A stretch of 9,847 nucleotides of DNA from JACQAI01 sp035507915 (GCA_035507915.1 DATJNS010000357.1:1-9847); one strand, 5' to 3'; counted from the first letter of the stretch, positions 1 to 8,198 are shown. Notes: generated by a model from the letters alone, not told the origin. A program made the numbers and translations.

Positions 1-2629
1 GCAGCGCTTCCCGGCGATCCGGCTGCTGTTCGGACTGCACCAGCGGGAGGAAACGCCGGCGCGCACGCCCTGGTGGCTCATCCTCTTGCGCCTGGCGCTC
101 GCCGCCCTGGTGATCCTCGGGCTTGCCCATCCGCTGCTCAACCCGGGCGGCCGGCTGCCTGGCGGCGGGCCGTTGGTGCTGGCGATCGACGACGGCTGGG
201 CAGCGGCACGCCTGTGGCAAAGCCGCCAGCGCGACGCGCTCGATCTGATCGATGCGGCCGAGCGCGAGGGCCGAACGGTCGTGCTGCTGACCACCGCGCG
301 GCAGCCGGGGGGCGAGCCGCCGGTCGCGATCGGGCCGCAGCGCGCCGCCGAGATTCGTGAGCGCGTCCAGGCCTTGGTGCCCAAGCCGTGGCCGGTCGAC
401 CGCGATGCGGCGCGCGAGGCGCTCGCGCGCCTGCAGCTGAGCGGTCCGGCGCAGGCCGTCTATTATGTCGACGGGCTCGACGATCCGGCGCTCACCGGTC
501 TGGTCGCGGCGCTGCAGCAGCATGGCGCGCTGCGCGTCGTCACGGCGCCAGCCGATGCGCTGCCGATGCTCCTGATGCCGCCGGACAATCGCGCCGGCGA
601 CGTCGATGTCGACGTGCAGCGGATTCCGTCGGATCGGCCCGGCCTCGCGGTCGTGCGCGCGGTCGCGGGCGACGGCCGGCTGCTGGCGCGCGAGACGCTG
701 ACCTTCGAGCCCGGCAGGGCGCGCGCCACCGCGCACCTCAAGCTGCCGATCGAGCTGCGCAACAGCCTGGCGCGGCTCGAGATCGAGGGCCAGGACCAGG
801 CCGGCGCCGTGGTGCTGCTCGACGAACGCTGGCAGCGTCGCCCGGTCGGCGTGGTGTCGTCGACGCCGCTCGAGGGCGGCCAATCGCTGCTCGACGACGC
901 CTATTACATGGAGCGCGCGCTGGCGCCGTTCGCCGAGATCCGGCGGGGCGGCGTCGCCGACCTGATGCGGAGCCCGCCGGCGGTGGTGCTGCTGTCCGAC
1001 GAGGCGCCGGTCGCCGACCAGGATCGCGCCGCGCTGCTCTCGTTCATCGAGAAGGGCGGCGTGGTGGTGCGCTTCGCCGGCCCGCGGCTGGCCGAGGGCA
1101 AGCCGGACGATCTGGTGCCGGTGCGCCTCAGGCCCGGCGGACGCGAGCTCGGCACGGCGCTGCAATGGACCGAGCCCGCGCATCTCGCGCCGTTCCGCGC
1201 CAACTCGCCGTTCGCGGGCTTGAGCGTGCCCGACGACGTCACGGTGTCGCGCCAGGTGCTGGCCGAGCCGGCGCTCGACCTGCCCGAGAAGACCTGGGCG
1301 CAGCTCGCCGACGGTACGCCCCTGGTGACCGCCGAGAAGCGCGGCACCGGCTGGCTCGTGCTGTTCCACGTGCCGGCGAACCCCGAGTGGTCGAACCTGC
1401 CGCTGTCGGGGCTGTTCGTCGAGATGCTCCGGCGCGTCGTCGCGGTCAGCCGCGGCGTGGTCGGCGGGCCGGGCGCGCAGCCGCTGCCGCCGCTCGAGAC
1501 GCTCGACGGTTTCGGCCGCTTGCAAGGGGCGCCGGCGAGCGCGACCGCGCTCCTGCCCGAGGAGGCGCAGAACGGCGTGTGGCGCGTCGACCCGCGCCAT
1601 CCGCCCGGCCTGTACGGCAGCGATCAGGTGCGCCAGGCGGTCAACCTCACGACGACGGTGACCGCGATCAAGCCGATGCGCGACCTGCCCGCGAACGTCG
1701 CGCGCGGCGAGCTCGCGAAGACCGGCGAGCTCGACATCAAGCCGTGGCTCCTGACGGCCGCGCTGCTCGTCGCGCTGGTCGATCTCGCGGTCGGGTTGGC
1801 GTTGCGCGGCTTGCTCTACGGCCGCGTGCGCCGGCTCGCCGCCGGCGTGCTGGTCGCGACGGTGCTCGGCGCGGGGGCCGCGCACGCCCAGGGCAAGCCC
1901 GCGAGCGACGCCGACGATTTTGCCCTCAAGGCGACGCTCGAGACCCGTCTCGTATACGTCAAGACCGGTAACAGCGACGTCGACGAGATCAGCCGCGCGG
2001 GCTTGCGCGGCCTGACCAACGTGCTCAACCGGCGCACCGCCGTCGAGGCCGGCGAGCCGATGGCGGTCGACGTCGAGACCGACGAGCTCGCTTTCTTCCC
2101 GCTGCTCTACTGGCCGGTGGTCGCCGATCAGCGGCCGCTGTCGTCCGCCGCGGTCGAGCGGCTCAACACCTATCTGCACACCGGCGGCACGATCCTGTTC
2201 GACACGCGCGACCAGGGCGACATCGCGCCCGATCCCAACAACCCGCCGGGCACGCGGCGCCTGCAGACGCTGGTGCGCGGGCTCGAGATCCCGCCGCTCG
2301 AGCCGATACAGCCCGATCACGTGCTGACCAAGGCGTTCTATCTGATGCAGGACTTCCCCGGCCGCTACACCGGCGGCACGTTGTGGGTCGAGCGCCGCGA
2401 CGGCACCGGCGACGAGGTGTCGTCGGTGATCGTCGGCAGCAACGACTATGCCGGGGCGTGGGCGATCGACGGCGCCAACCGGCCGATGTTCGCCGTCGTG
2501 CCGGGTGGCGAGCACCAGCGCGAATTCGCCTTCCGCTTCGGCGTCAACCTCGTGATGTACGCGCTCACCGGCAACTACAAGAACGATCAAGTGCACGTTC
2601 CGGCGATTCTGGAGCGTCTCGGCCAATGA
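1..2629 (+). CDS. BatA-like / DUF4159 domain membrane protein (5' partial)
   Basis: The reading frame is open from base 2, so the true start lies upstream of the window; 875 residues are visible. Residues 1-47 match the end of a BatA-type N-terminal domain: an amphipathic segment, a TPWW motif and a transmembrane helix. A von Willebrand A-like strand follows (LVLAIDDGW, about residues 58-66), but the metal-site serines of DxSxS are absent. Residues of about 283-480 resemble a class I glutamine amidotransferase-like fold. A transmembrane helix (about 581-603), a short basic loop and a second hydrophobic segment ending AHA-Q (627-630) precede the C-terminal DUF4159 domain (about 642-873, beginning near LVYVKTGNSDVDE). 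Family knowledge: such genes sit in MoxR-DUF58-DUF4159 operons and are envelope proteins of unknown biochemical role. The next gene starts 22 bases after this stop, so the two are probably co-transcribed. Domain identity is fairly sure; function is not known. Confidence 0.88.
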   Translation, partial: QRFPAIRLLFGLHQREETPARTPWWLILLRLALAALVILGLAHPLLNPGGRLPGGGPLVLAIDDGWAAARLWQSRQRDALDLIDAAEREGRTVVLLTTARQPGGEPPVAIGPQRAAEIRERVQALVPKPWPVDRDAAREALARLQLSGPAQAVYYVDGLDDPALTGLVAALQQHGALRVVTAPADALPMLLMPPDNRAGDVDVDVQRIPSDRPGLAVVRAVAGDGRLLARETLTFEPGRARATAHLKLPIELRNSLARLEIEGQDQAGAVVLLDERWQRRPVGVVSSTPLEGGQSLLDDAYYMERALAPFAEIRRGGVADLMRSPPAVVLLSDEAPVADQDRAALLSFIEKGGVVVRFAGPRLAEGKPDDLVPVRLRPGGRELGTALQWTEPAHLAPFRANSPFAGLSVPDDVTVSRQVLAEPALDLPEKTWAQLADGTPLVTAEKRGTGWLVLFHVPANPEWSNLPLSGLFVEMLRRVVAVSRGVVGGPGAQPLPPLETLDGFGRLQGAPASATALLPEEAQNGVWRVDPRHPPGLYGSDQVRQAVNLTTTVTAIKPMRDLPANVARGELAKTGELDIKPWLLTAALLVALVDLAVGLALRGLLYGRVRRLAAGVLVATVLGAGAAHAQGKPASDADDFALKATLETRLVYVKTGNSDVDEISRAGLRGLTNVLNRRTAVEAGEPMAVDVETDELAFFPLLYWPVVADQRPLSSAAVERLNTYLHTGGTILFDTRDQGDIAPDPNNPPGTRRLQTLVRGLEIPPLEPIQPDHVLTKAFYLMQDFPGRYTGGTLWVERRDGTGDEVSSVIVGSNDYAGAWAIDGANRPMFAVVPGGEHQREFAFRFGVNLVMYALTGNYKNDQVHVPAILERLGQ

Positions 2630-2651
2630 TGCAGACGGCGGCGGTCACGCG

Positions 2652-4769
2652 ATGATCGAGAACGGCTTCACCCTGGCGTTCGCGCCTTTGGTGCCGCTGC
2701 CGGTCCTGATCGCGCTGGGCGCCGTGACGGCCGCGGCGCTCGCCTTCACGCTGGCGCGGCGCGCGCGCGGCGTCGGCTGGCGCCTGCTGGCCGCCGCCGC
2801 GCTCTGGCTCGTGCTCGTCAATCCGTCGCTGGTCAACGAGAAGCGCGAGTTCCGCAAGGACATCGGCGTCGTCGTGGTCGACGAGTCGGCGAGCCAGTCG
2901 ATCGGCAACCGCAAGGCACAGACCGAGGCGGCGCTCGCCCGGCTGGTCGACGAGGCCAAGCAGCTTCCTGATCTCGAGCTGCGCGTGGTGCGCGCCGGCG
3001 GCGACGCCGAGAGCTTCAACGGCGACGGCGGCACGCGTCTGTTCCAAGCCCTCGATCGCGCGCTCTCCGACGTGCCGCGGCGGCGCTTCGCGGGCGCCGT
3101 CCTGATCACCGACGGCGAGGTCCATGACGTGCCCAAGCTCGCCGAGCCGGCCGCCACCGGCAGCGGCGCCGACAAGCTCGCGACCGGCGGCATGCTGCCG
3201 CCCGGCCCGATCCACGCCTTGATCACAGGCGCGCCGGGCGAGGTCGATCGTCGCATCGTGGTGGTGCGCGCGCCGACCTTCGGCCTGGTCGACAAGCCCG
3301 TGACCGTCACCTTGCGGATCGAGGATTCCGACGGCCACAGCCACGAGCCGATCTCCCTCACGGTGCGGCGCGACGGCCAGCCCGAGCCGCCCGTCATGGT
3401 GCCGGCGAATCAGGACTACTCGCTCGAGGTGCCGATCCAGCACGGCGGCCAGACCATCGTCGAGCTGTCGGCGGCGCCCGGACCGCACGAGCTCACCACG
3501 ATCAACAACAACGCCGTGGTGGCGATCAACGGCATCCGCGACCGGCTGCGCGTGCTGCTGATCTCGGGCGAGCCGCACGCGGGCGAGCGCACGTGGCGCA
3601 ATCTCCTGAAGTCGGACCCGTCGGTCGACCTCGTGCATTTCACCATCCTGCGCCCGCCCGAGAAGCAGGACGGCACGCCGATCAACGAGCTGTCGCTGAT
3701 CGCGTTTCCGATCCGCGAGCTGTTCGAGGTCAAGCTGCACGACTTCGACCTGATCATCTTCGACCGCTACAAGCGCCGCAACATCCTGCCGCGCATCTAC
3801 ATCCAGGCGATCGCGAAGTACGTCGAGGACGGCGGCGCGGTGCTCGAGGCCGCCGGCCCGTCCTTCGCCTCGCCGCTCAGCCTCTACAACTCGCCGCTCG
3901 GCGACCTCTTGCCCGGCGAGCCGACCGGCCGCGTGTTCGAGCAGCCCTTCAAGCCGCAGCTGACCGACATCGGCAAGCGCCACCCGGTGACGGCCGGGCT
4001 CGACGGCGGCGGGCCCAATCCGACCTGGGGCCGCTGGTTCCGCCAGATCGAGGTCACGCCGCGCCACGGCGACGTGCTGATGTCGGGCGTCAACGGCGAG
4101 CCGCTGCTGCTGCTCGGTCGCGTCGGCAAGGGCCGCATCGCGCAGCTGGTCAGCGATCACATCTGGCTGTGGTCGCGCGGCTACGACGGCGGCGGTCCGC
4201 AAGCCGAGCTGCTGCGGCGGCTGGCGCATTGGCTGATGAAGGAGCCCGAGCTCGAGGAGGAGGATCTGCGCGCCGAGGCGAAGGGCAACCACATCGAGGT
4301 GACGCGCCAGAGCCTCAAGCCCGACCCCGTCAAGGTGACGATCACCGATCCGCTGGGCACGGTGAAGACGGTGCCGCTGACCGACGCGGGCGCCGGGCGC
4401 CAGACCGCGAACGTCGCGGTGAGCCACCCCGGGCTCTACCGGGTCGAGGACGGCACCCACACCGCGCTCGCCGCCGTGGGCGCGGTCAACCCCAAGGAGT
4501 TCGCCGACGTGCGCGCGACCACGGCGCTGCTCGCGCCGATCGCCGCGGCGACCGGCGGCGGCGAGTTCTGGATCGGCAACGGCACCGGACCGGAGCTCCG
4601 GCGTGTGCGCGAGGATCGCGCGACCCACGGCCGCGACTGGATGGCCCTGGTGCAGCGCCGCGACTACGACGTCACCGGCGTCGAGCAGATCCCGCTGCTG
4701 CCGGCGACGCTCGTGCTCGTGCTCGCGGTCGGCGGGCTGCTGCTGGCCTGGCGCCGCGAGGGACGCTGA
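2652..4769 (+). CDS. von Willebrand A-like and amidotransferase-like membrane protein
   Basis: A 705-residue membrane protein. Two hydrophobic segments (about residues 10-36 and 43-58) anchor the N-terminus, and a third (about 680-698) lies just before the basic C-terminal tail. Between them is a von Willebrand A-like domain with a full MIDAS pattern: D77-E-S79-A-S81, T128 and T153-D154-G155. A divalent metal is therefore likely bound on the periplasmic side. Residues of about 294-526 look like a class I glutamine amidotransferase-like fold: a DRLRVLLISGEPH strand near the start and a GKGRIAQLVSDHIWLW stretch near the end. I see no convincing Cys-His-Glu triad, so enzyme activity is doubtful. 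The last part before the C-terminal helix (about 540-660) looks beta-rich. The start is the first ATG of the frame, with only a weak GGCGG stretch as ribosome site; coupling to the gene just upstream is likely. Family members accompany MoxR, DUF58 and DUF4159 genes. The exact role is unknown. Confidence 0.88.
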   Translation: MIENGFTLAFAPLVPLPVLIALGAVTAAALAFTLARRARGVGWRLLAAAALWLVLVNPSLVNEKREFRKDIGVVVVDESASQSIGNRKAQTEAALARLVDEAKQLPDLELRVVRAGGDAESFNGDGGTRLFQALDRALSDVPRRRFAGAVLITDGEVHDVPKLAEPAATGSGADKLATGGMLPPGPIHALITGAPGEVDRRIVVVRAPTFGLVDKPVTVTLRIEDSDGHSHEPISLTVRRDGQPEPPVMVPANQDYSLEVPIQHGGQTIVELSAAPGPHELTTINNNAVVAINGIRDRLRVLLISGEPHAGERTWRNLLKSDPSVDLVHFTILRPPEKQDGTPINELSLIAFPIRELFEVKLHDFDLIIFDRYKRRNILPRIYIQAIAKYVEDGGAVLEAAGPSFASPLSLYNSPLGDLLPGEPTGRVFEQPFKPQLTDIGKRHPVTAGLDGGGPNPTWGRWFRQIEVTPRHGDVLMSGVNGEPLLLLGRVGKGRIAQLVSDHIWLWSRGYDGGGPQAELLRRLAHWLMKEPELEEEDLRAEAKGNHIEVTRQSLKPDPVKVTITDPLGTVKTVPLTDAGAGRQTANVAVSHPGLYRVEDGTHTALAAVGAVNPKEFADVRATTALLAPIAAATGGGEFWIGNGTGPELRRVREDRATHGRDWMALVQRRDYDVTGVEQIPLLPATLVLVLAVGGLLLAWRREGR

Positions 4770-4810
4770 CCGAGGCACGGACGGCGGGGCGCCGCGACGG
4801 TATGCATCGA

Positions 4811-4831
4811 CCGCGCGGCTGACCCGCGCGG
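4811..4831 (+). terminator. GC-rich hairpin after the membrane-protein operon
   Basis: CCGCGCGG is followed by a 5-base loop CTGAC and then CCGCGCGG again. Because the arm is self-complementary, the pair is both a direct and an inverted repeat and would form an 8-bp stem. It lies 41 bases after the stop of the upstream gene and just before the putative pirin promoter. There is no T-run after it, so an intrinsic terminator is only possible; in GC-rich genomes such hairpins may act with Rho or not at all. Confidence 0.25.
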
Positions 4832-4832
4832 C

Positions 4833-4860
4833 TTGCCGACGACACCCCGCGCCTTACATT
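4833..4860 (+). promoter_or_regulatory. putative promoter of the pirin gene
   Basis: TTGCCG (4833-4838, 4 of 6 to the sigma-70 -35 consensus), a 16-base spacer and TACATT (4855-4860, 4 of 6 to the -10). Transcription would start near 4867. This leaves room for the GGGAG ribosome site at 4875-4879, eight bases before the ATG. The position between a hairpin and the gene fits an independent unit, but both hexamers are imperfect. Confidence 0.3.
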
Positions 4861-4887
4861 GCTTCCAACTTTTCGGGAGCGCCCGCC

Positions 4888-5586
4888 ATGCTCGACCTTC
4901 GTCCGTTCGCCAGCCTCGGTCGGTTCGACAACGACTGGCTCAAGGCGCGCCATCATTTCAGCTTCTCGGACTACTACGATCCCGCGCGCATGGGCTGGGG
5001 GCCGCTGCGCGTGTGGAACGACGACACGATCCGTCCGCAGTCGGGCTTCCCGCCGCACGGGCACGCCGACATGGAGATCATCACCTACGTGCGCAAGGGC
5101 GCGATCAGCCACGGCGACAACCAGGGCAATCGCGGCCGCACCGCGGCCGGCGAGGTTCAGGTGATGTCGGCCGGCCGCGGCATCCGGCATTCCGAGATGA
5201 ACCTCGAGGACGAGGAGACCCAGCTGTTCCAGATCTGGATCATGCCCAACGCGCGCGGCCTCGCGCCGCGCTGGGAGGCGCGACCGTTCCCGTCGGCGCA
5301 CGACGGCGACGGGCTGGTGCCGCTCGCGTCGGGTCGCGGCGCCCCGGGCGCGCTCGCGATCGCGCAGGATGCGACCTTGTTCGCCGGCCGTCTCGCGGCG
5401 GGCGCCAGCCTGACGCACGATCTCGCGGGCGGGCGGCTGGCTTATCTGGTGCCCACGGTCGGTGCGCTGCGCGTCGGCGACGTCACGGTGGGGACGCGCG
5501 ACGGGCTCGCGATCGGGGATCTCGACGAGCTGGCGCTGACCGCGACCGAAGACGCCGTGTTCGTGCTCGCCGACCTGCCGCGCTGA
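4888..5586 (+). CDS. pirin family protein (YhhW-type bicupin)
   Basis: A 232-residue protein of the pirin family, a two-domain cupin close to the length of E. coli YhhW. The N-terminal cupin holds the pirin signature: FPPHGHADMEIITY, then a glycine-rich turn, then GRGIRHSEMN. The metal ligands H57, H59, H101 and E103 are all present, at the positions known for YhhW and nearly those of human pirin. Family knowledge: a single iron or other divalent metal is bound; YhhW and human pirin show quercetin 2,3-dioxygenase activity in vitro, while the role in bacterial cells is unclear. The C-terminal cupin has no such ligand set, as is usual. The ATG at 4888 is chosen because GGGAG lies eight bases upstream and the family N-terminus (LRPFASLGRFDNDWLKARHHFSFSDYYDP) follows at once; a longer in-frame extension would run back into the upstream gene. 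The protein is probably cytoplasmic. The gene converges on the phospholipase gene. Confidence 0.95.
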   Translation: MLDLRPFASLGRFDNDWLKARHHFSFSDYYDPARMGWGPLRVWNDDTIRPQSGFPPHGHADMEIITYVRKGAISHGDNQGNRGRTAAGEVQVMSAGRGIRHSEMNLEDEETQLFQIWIMPNARGLAPRWEARPFPSAHDGDGLVPLASGRGAPGALAIAQDATLFAGRLAAGASLTHDLAGGRLAYLVPTVGALRVGDVTVGTRDGLAIGDLDELALTATEDAVFVLADLPR

Positions 5587-5601
5587 CGCGCGCCGCGCGC
5601 G
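5587..5601. terminator. palindrome filling the gap between convergent genes
   Basis: CGCGCGC, one central C, then GCGCGCG: a perfect 15-base palindrome. It lies exactly between the pirin stop codon and the stop codon of the opposing phospholipase gene. It could form a stem on either transcript and serve as a shared bidirectional terminator. No T-run follows on either strand, and alternating CG runs arise easily in such DNA, so this remains tentative. Confidence 0.25.
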
Positions 5602-5602
5602 A

Positions 5603-6652
5603 TCACTCGTAGGTGCTGAACATGTCGAGGGTCGATTGCTCGCCGAGCGCGTCGAAATGCGCGGCGAGCCAGCGGTCGGCGGTCTCGAGCCCGAGCTCGT
5701 GCAGGTAGCTGAGGAAGCTCCAGTCGGCGTTGAACTTGCTCGAGCTGCCGAGCTGGCTCATCGCGTCCTCGGCCTGGATCAGGTGGAAGCGCACGCTCGA
5801 GAAGCCGTCCTGCTTGATCCGGCCTTGCTCGACCAGGCGCGATACCGTGGCGATGCCGTTCATCTCGCGCACCAGCGATGAGTTGAAGCTGATCTCGTTG
5901 ATGCGATTGAGGATCTCGCGCGCCATGGTCGGCGTCTCGGGACGGTTCATCGGATTGATCTGGATGATGATGACGTCCTTCGCGATGCATTCGTGGATCA
6001 AGGGCGAGATCGGCGGGTTGGCGAGGTAGCCGCCGTCCCAGTAGCTCTCGCCATCGATCTCGACGGCGCGGAACAGGATCGGCAGGCAGGCGGATGCGAT
6101 CAGAGATTGGACGGTGATCTCGGGCGTGCGGAAGACCTTCAGCTTGCCCGTCCTGACGTTGGTCGCGGCGACGAACAATTTGATGTCGGGACGTTGGCGC
6201 AGGCCGTCGAAATCGACCATCTCGGTCAGGATGTCGCGCAGCGGATGGAGATCGAGCGGGTTCAGCTGGTAGGGCGAGAACAGCCGCGTCACCGCGTCGA
6301 ACACCTGGAAGCCGAGCGTGTCGTCCATGTTCCAGCCGAAGTGCTGCGGCGCCAGCGCCTTGACCATCGCCATCGGCACCAGCGCGCCGTCGCTGACGCG
6401 CCGCCAGAACTCGTGCAGCGCCTCGATCGCCTGACGCTGGCGGCCGCGCACGAAGCCGTCGGTGAACACCACGGCATTCATCGCGCCGGCGCTCGTCCCG
6501 CTCAACCCGTCGATGAACAGGCGCCCGTCGCTCATCAGCCGCTCGAGCACGCCCCAGGTGAAGGCACCGTGCGCGCCGCCGCCCTGCAGCGCCACGTTCA
6601 CCCGCTTGCGGCCCTTGTGGTGCTTGGCGTCGGTCGTGGCAGGGGTTGTCAT
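5603..6652 (-). CDS. patatin-like phospholipase family protein
   Basis: A 349-residue protein, counted from the ATG at 6652, of the bacterial patatin family: serine lipid acyl hydrolases with a Ser-Asp dyad. The glycine-rich oxyanion loop GGGAHG is at residues 24-29, the nucleophile elbow G52-T-S54-A-G56 follows, and the DGG motif gives D206. An SACLP stretch (188-192), also typical of the family, precedes the aspartate. All catalytic elements are intact, so an active enzyme is expected; the substrate is unknown. No signal peptide is seen; the N-terminus is polar and basic (HHKGRKR), suggesting a cytoplasmic or membrane-surface enzyme. The start is uncertain. ATGs at 6661 and 6691 are in frame; an AAGG lies 12 bases before 6652 and only 3 before 6661. 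A TAGAAT hexamer on the minus strand at 6706-6701 could be a -10 box, which would favour 6652 or 6661. The reading frame ends in TGA, facing the pirin gene. Confidence 0.93.
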   Translation of the reverse strand: MTTPATTDAKHHKGRKRVNVALQGGGAHGAFTWGVLERLMSDGRLFIDGLSGTSAGAMNAVVFTDGFVRGRQRQAIEALHEFWRRVSDGALVPMAMVKALAPQHFGWNMDDTLGFQVFDAVTRLFSPYQLNPLDLHPLRDILTEMVDFDGLRQRPDIKLFVAATNVRTGKLKVFRTPEITVQSLIASACLPILFRAVEIDGESYWDGGYLANPPISPLIHECIAKDVIIIQINPMNRPETPTMAREILNRINEISFNSSLVREMNGIATVSRLVEQGRIKQDGFSSVRFHLIQAEDAMSQLGSSSKFNADWSFLSYLHELGLETADRWLAAHFDALGEQSTLDMFSTYE

Positions 6653-6807
6653 GGGCGGCATCAGCCTTGGTCGAGGGGCCGGTAGGGCCACATGCCGCTG
6701 ATTCTACACGGCTTGCCGGCGCAGAGGCTCGTTGCGCCGTTCTCCCTAAGCCGTCGATGATCGATCGGCAAGCGAAAAGCGCCGTTCGACGCACGCCCTC
6801 GACCGGC

Positions 6808-8037
6808 CTAACAATCGCTGTCGGAACCGCCGTTGCTTCTCGACCAGCGGCGATAGAGTAACGCCGCGGACGTTCGGTTGGGAACGTGCATGACCTGAAG
6901 GATCCGATGCACGTAGCCCTTGACCGTGGTCTCCTTGATGTTGAGCTCGCCGGCGATCTGCTTGTTCAGCCGGCCTTCGGCGATCAGCCGCAGAACGGTG
7001 AGCTGTTGCGCCGACAGGCGTTCGAAGGCGGATGACCGGATCGCCGAAGGCCGGGGCTCGAGCAGCGCGGGCGGGCGAGCAGGTTCGCGATCGGCGTCGG
7101 AACGCATGGCGGCGATGGGTTCGCCTGCGCTCTTGGCCGGAAAACCGAACAAGCAGAGGCGACATTGGTCGGTCGAATGGCCGGGATAGCAGCAGCGCGG
7201 CAGGACGCAGCTGAAGTCCGCTGCCGCGTCGACGGCGCTCGTGATGTCGAAAGAGATCAAGCCGACCGCGGGCTCGCCCCGAAACTCGATCGGGCAGACG
7301 ACCGATTCGAGCCAGAGCGTCCGGCTCGCGCCGACGTGAACCAGGAGCTTGATGCGTGACGACGGCGGTTCGCCATGCAGGCACGCCTCCACGAACGAGG
7401 CGAGCTGCCCGCGCTGGCGCTCGTCGACCAGCTCGCTGTAGGACCGTCCGATCAGCACATGCGCGGGAACGCCGGTCGCGCGCGCCACCGCACGGTTGAC
7501 GAAGACGCGGCGGCCGCCCTGGAGGACGTGCACGGTGAGCGGCGTGGCGTCGATCAGCTGCTGCTGCCAGCGCGTCTCCGCGTACAGGTCGGTCGCCAGG
7601 TCGGCCGAGACGTAGCGCGTGCCGGCCAGCACGAGGTCGATGATCTTGCCGAAAGCCTCGGCGGGCTCGGTCTTCAGGATGTAGGCGTCGGCGCGAAGAC
7701 CCAGCAGGTCGGGCGCGGTCTCGCGCGACACCAGCAAGGCGAGACGGGCGCTCGTCAACTGGCGAAGTCGCGCCACCCCATCGAGCGAGCACATTGCCTC
7801 GTCGATCAGGATGAGGTCGGTCTTCTGGACCGGCACGCCATCGGCGGTCTCGTCGGTCGGCGCGGCATCGACGGCGGTGAGCTGGGCGCCCGGCACCGCA
7901 TTGGCCAGGAGCGGCACCAGGGCGTCCCGCAGGAGGCCCGACGGGCCCACCAACATGATCCGGGGAGGCGCCTCGGGGGCGGCGTGCGTGCCACGGCGCG
8001 GTATGCCGGGCGTCGACAAACGCCGCGCGGCGGTCAC
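6808..8037 (-). CDS. LuxR-family regulator: receiver-like, PAS, Cys/His cluster, GerE HTH
   Basis: A 409-residue transcription regulator in four parts. Residues 26-140 fold like a response-regulator receiver: D79 sits at the phospho-acceptor site (DLILID), S104 and K122 match the other conserved positions, but the usual acidic pair after the first strand is replaced by G31-P32. Residues of about 157-267 look like a PAS domain (ATPLTVHVLQ...RVFVNRAVARATG...LIGRSYSELV...GLISFDIT). A cluster C277-x4-C282-C283-x3-H287-x4-C292-x2-C295 follows. A proline-rich linker leads to a GerE-type helix-turn-helix (about 338-398: LSAQQLTVLRLIAEGRLNKQIA, TVKGYVHRIL, NRTSAA). The start is a GTG at 8037 with AGGA almost touching it; no ATG lies upstream before a stop at 8104-8106, and the ATG at residue 28 would cut into the receiver. 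The gene is divergent from the chemotaxis operon, which it may control. Signal and targets are unknown. Confidence 0.88.
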   Translation of the reverse strand: MTAARRLSTPGIPRRGTHAAPEAPPRIMLVGPSGLLRDALVPLLANAVPGAQLTAVDAAPTDETADGVPVQKTDLILIDEAMCSLDGVARLRQLTSARLALLVSRETAPDLLGLRADAYILKTEPAEAFGKIIDLVLAGTRYVSADLATDLYAETRWQQQLIDATPLTVHVLQGGRRVFVNRAVARATGVPAHVLIGRSYSELVDERQRGQLASFVEACLHGEPPSSRIKLLVHVGASRTLWLESVVCPIEFRGEPAVGLISFDITSAVDAAADFSCVLPRCCYPGHSTDQCRLCLFGFPAKSAGEPIAAMRSDADREPARPPALLEPRPSAIRSSAFERLSAQQLTVLRLIAEGRLNKQIAGELNIKETTVKGYVHRILQVMHVPNRTSAALLYRRWSRSNGGSDSDC

Positions 8038-8198
8038 GTCCTGCCGCCGCCGGGATGGCGACGTCTCATCCTCGTCGAGGTCGCAGGACCAACCAAAGTT
8101 GACCTACTGCGGGCACTCGCCTTCGCGTGGGCTAAGAAATCAATCCTGACCATCGGTTGATCATAAAGAATCCAGTGTAAACCCCGAGTTAATCCGCC

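Noticed and set aside
388..1971. A 527-codon + strand frame inside the DUF4159 protein gene
   Set aside because: The product is almost wholly Arg/Ala/Gly, the usual shadow of third-position GC bias. The overlapping frame encodes the recognisable protein.
2565..4778. A 737-codon open frame on the minus strand opposite the second membrane-protein gene
   Set aside because: Its translation is rich in R, A, H, D, V and L with no recognisable domain, as expected of the antisense of a GC-rich gene. The + strand frame has clear domains and membrane segments.
6734..6787. Direct repeat GCGCCGTTC (6734-6742 and 6779-6787) between the phospholipase and regulator genes
   Set aside because: Nine bases of GC-rich sequence repeated twice is weak. 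No third copy, symmetry or link to a promoter was found.
5442..6794. A 450-codon minus-strand frame overlapping the phospholipase gene
   Set aside because: It is in another frame of the same strand and lacks any motif, whereas the patatin frame has all catalytic elements.
7375..8160. A 261-codon + strand frame opposite the LuxR-type regulator
   Set aside because: It is antisense to well-defined receiver and PAS domains, and its composition is typical of a shadow frame.
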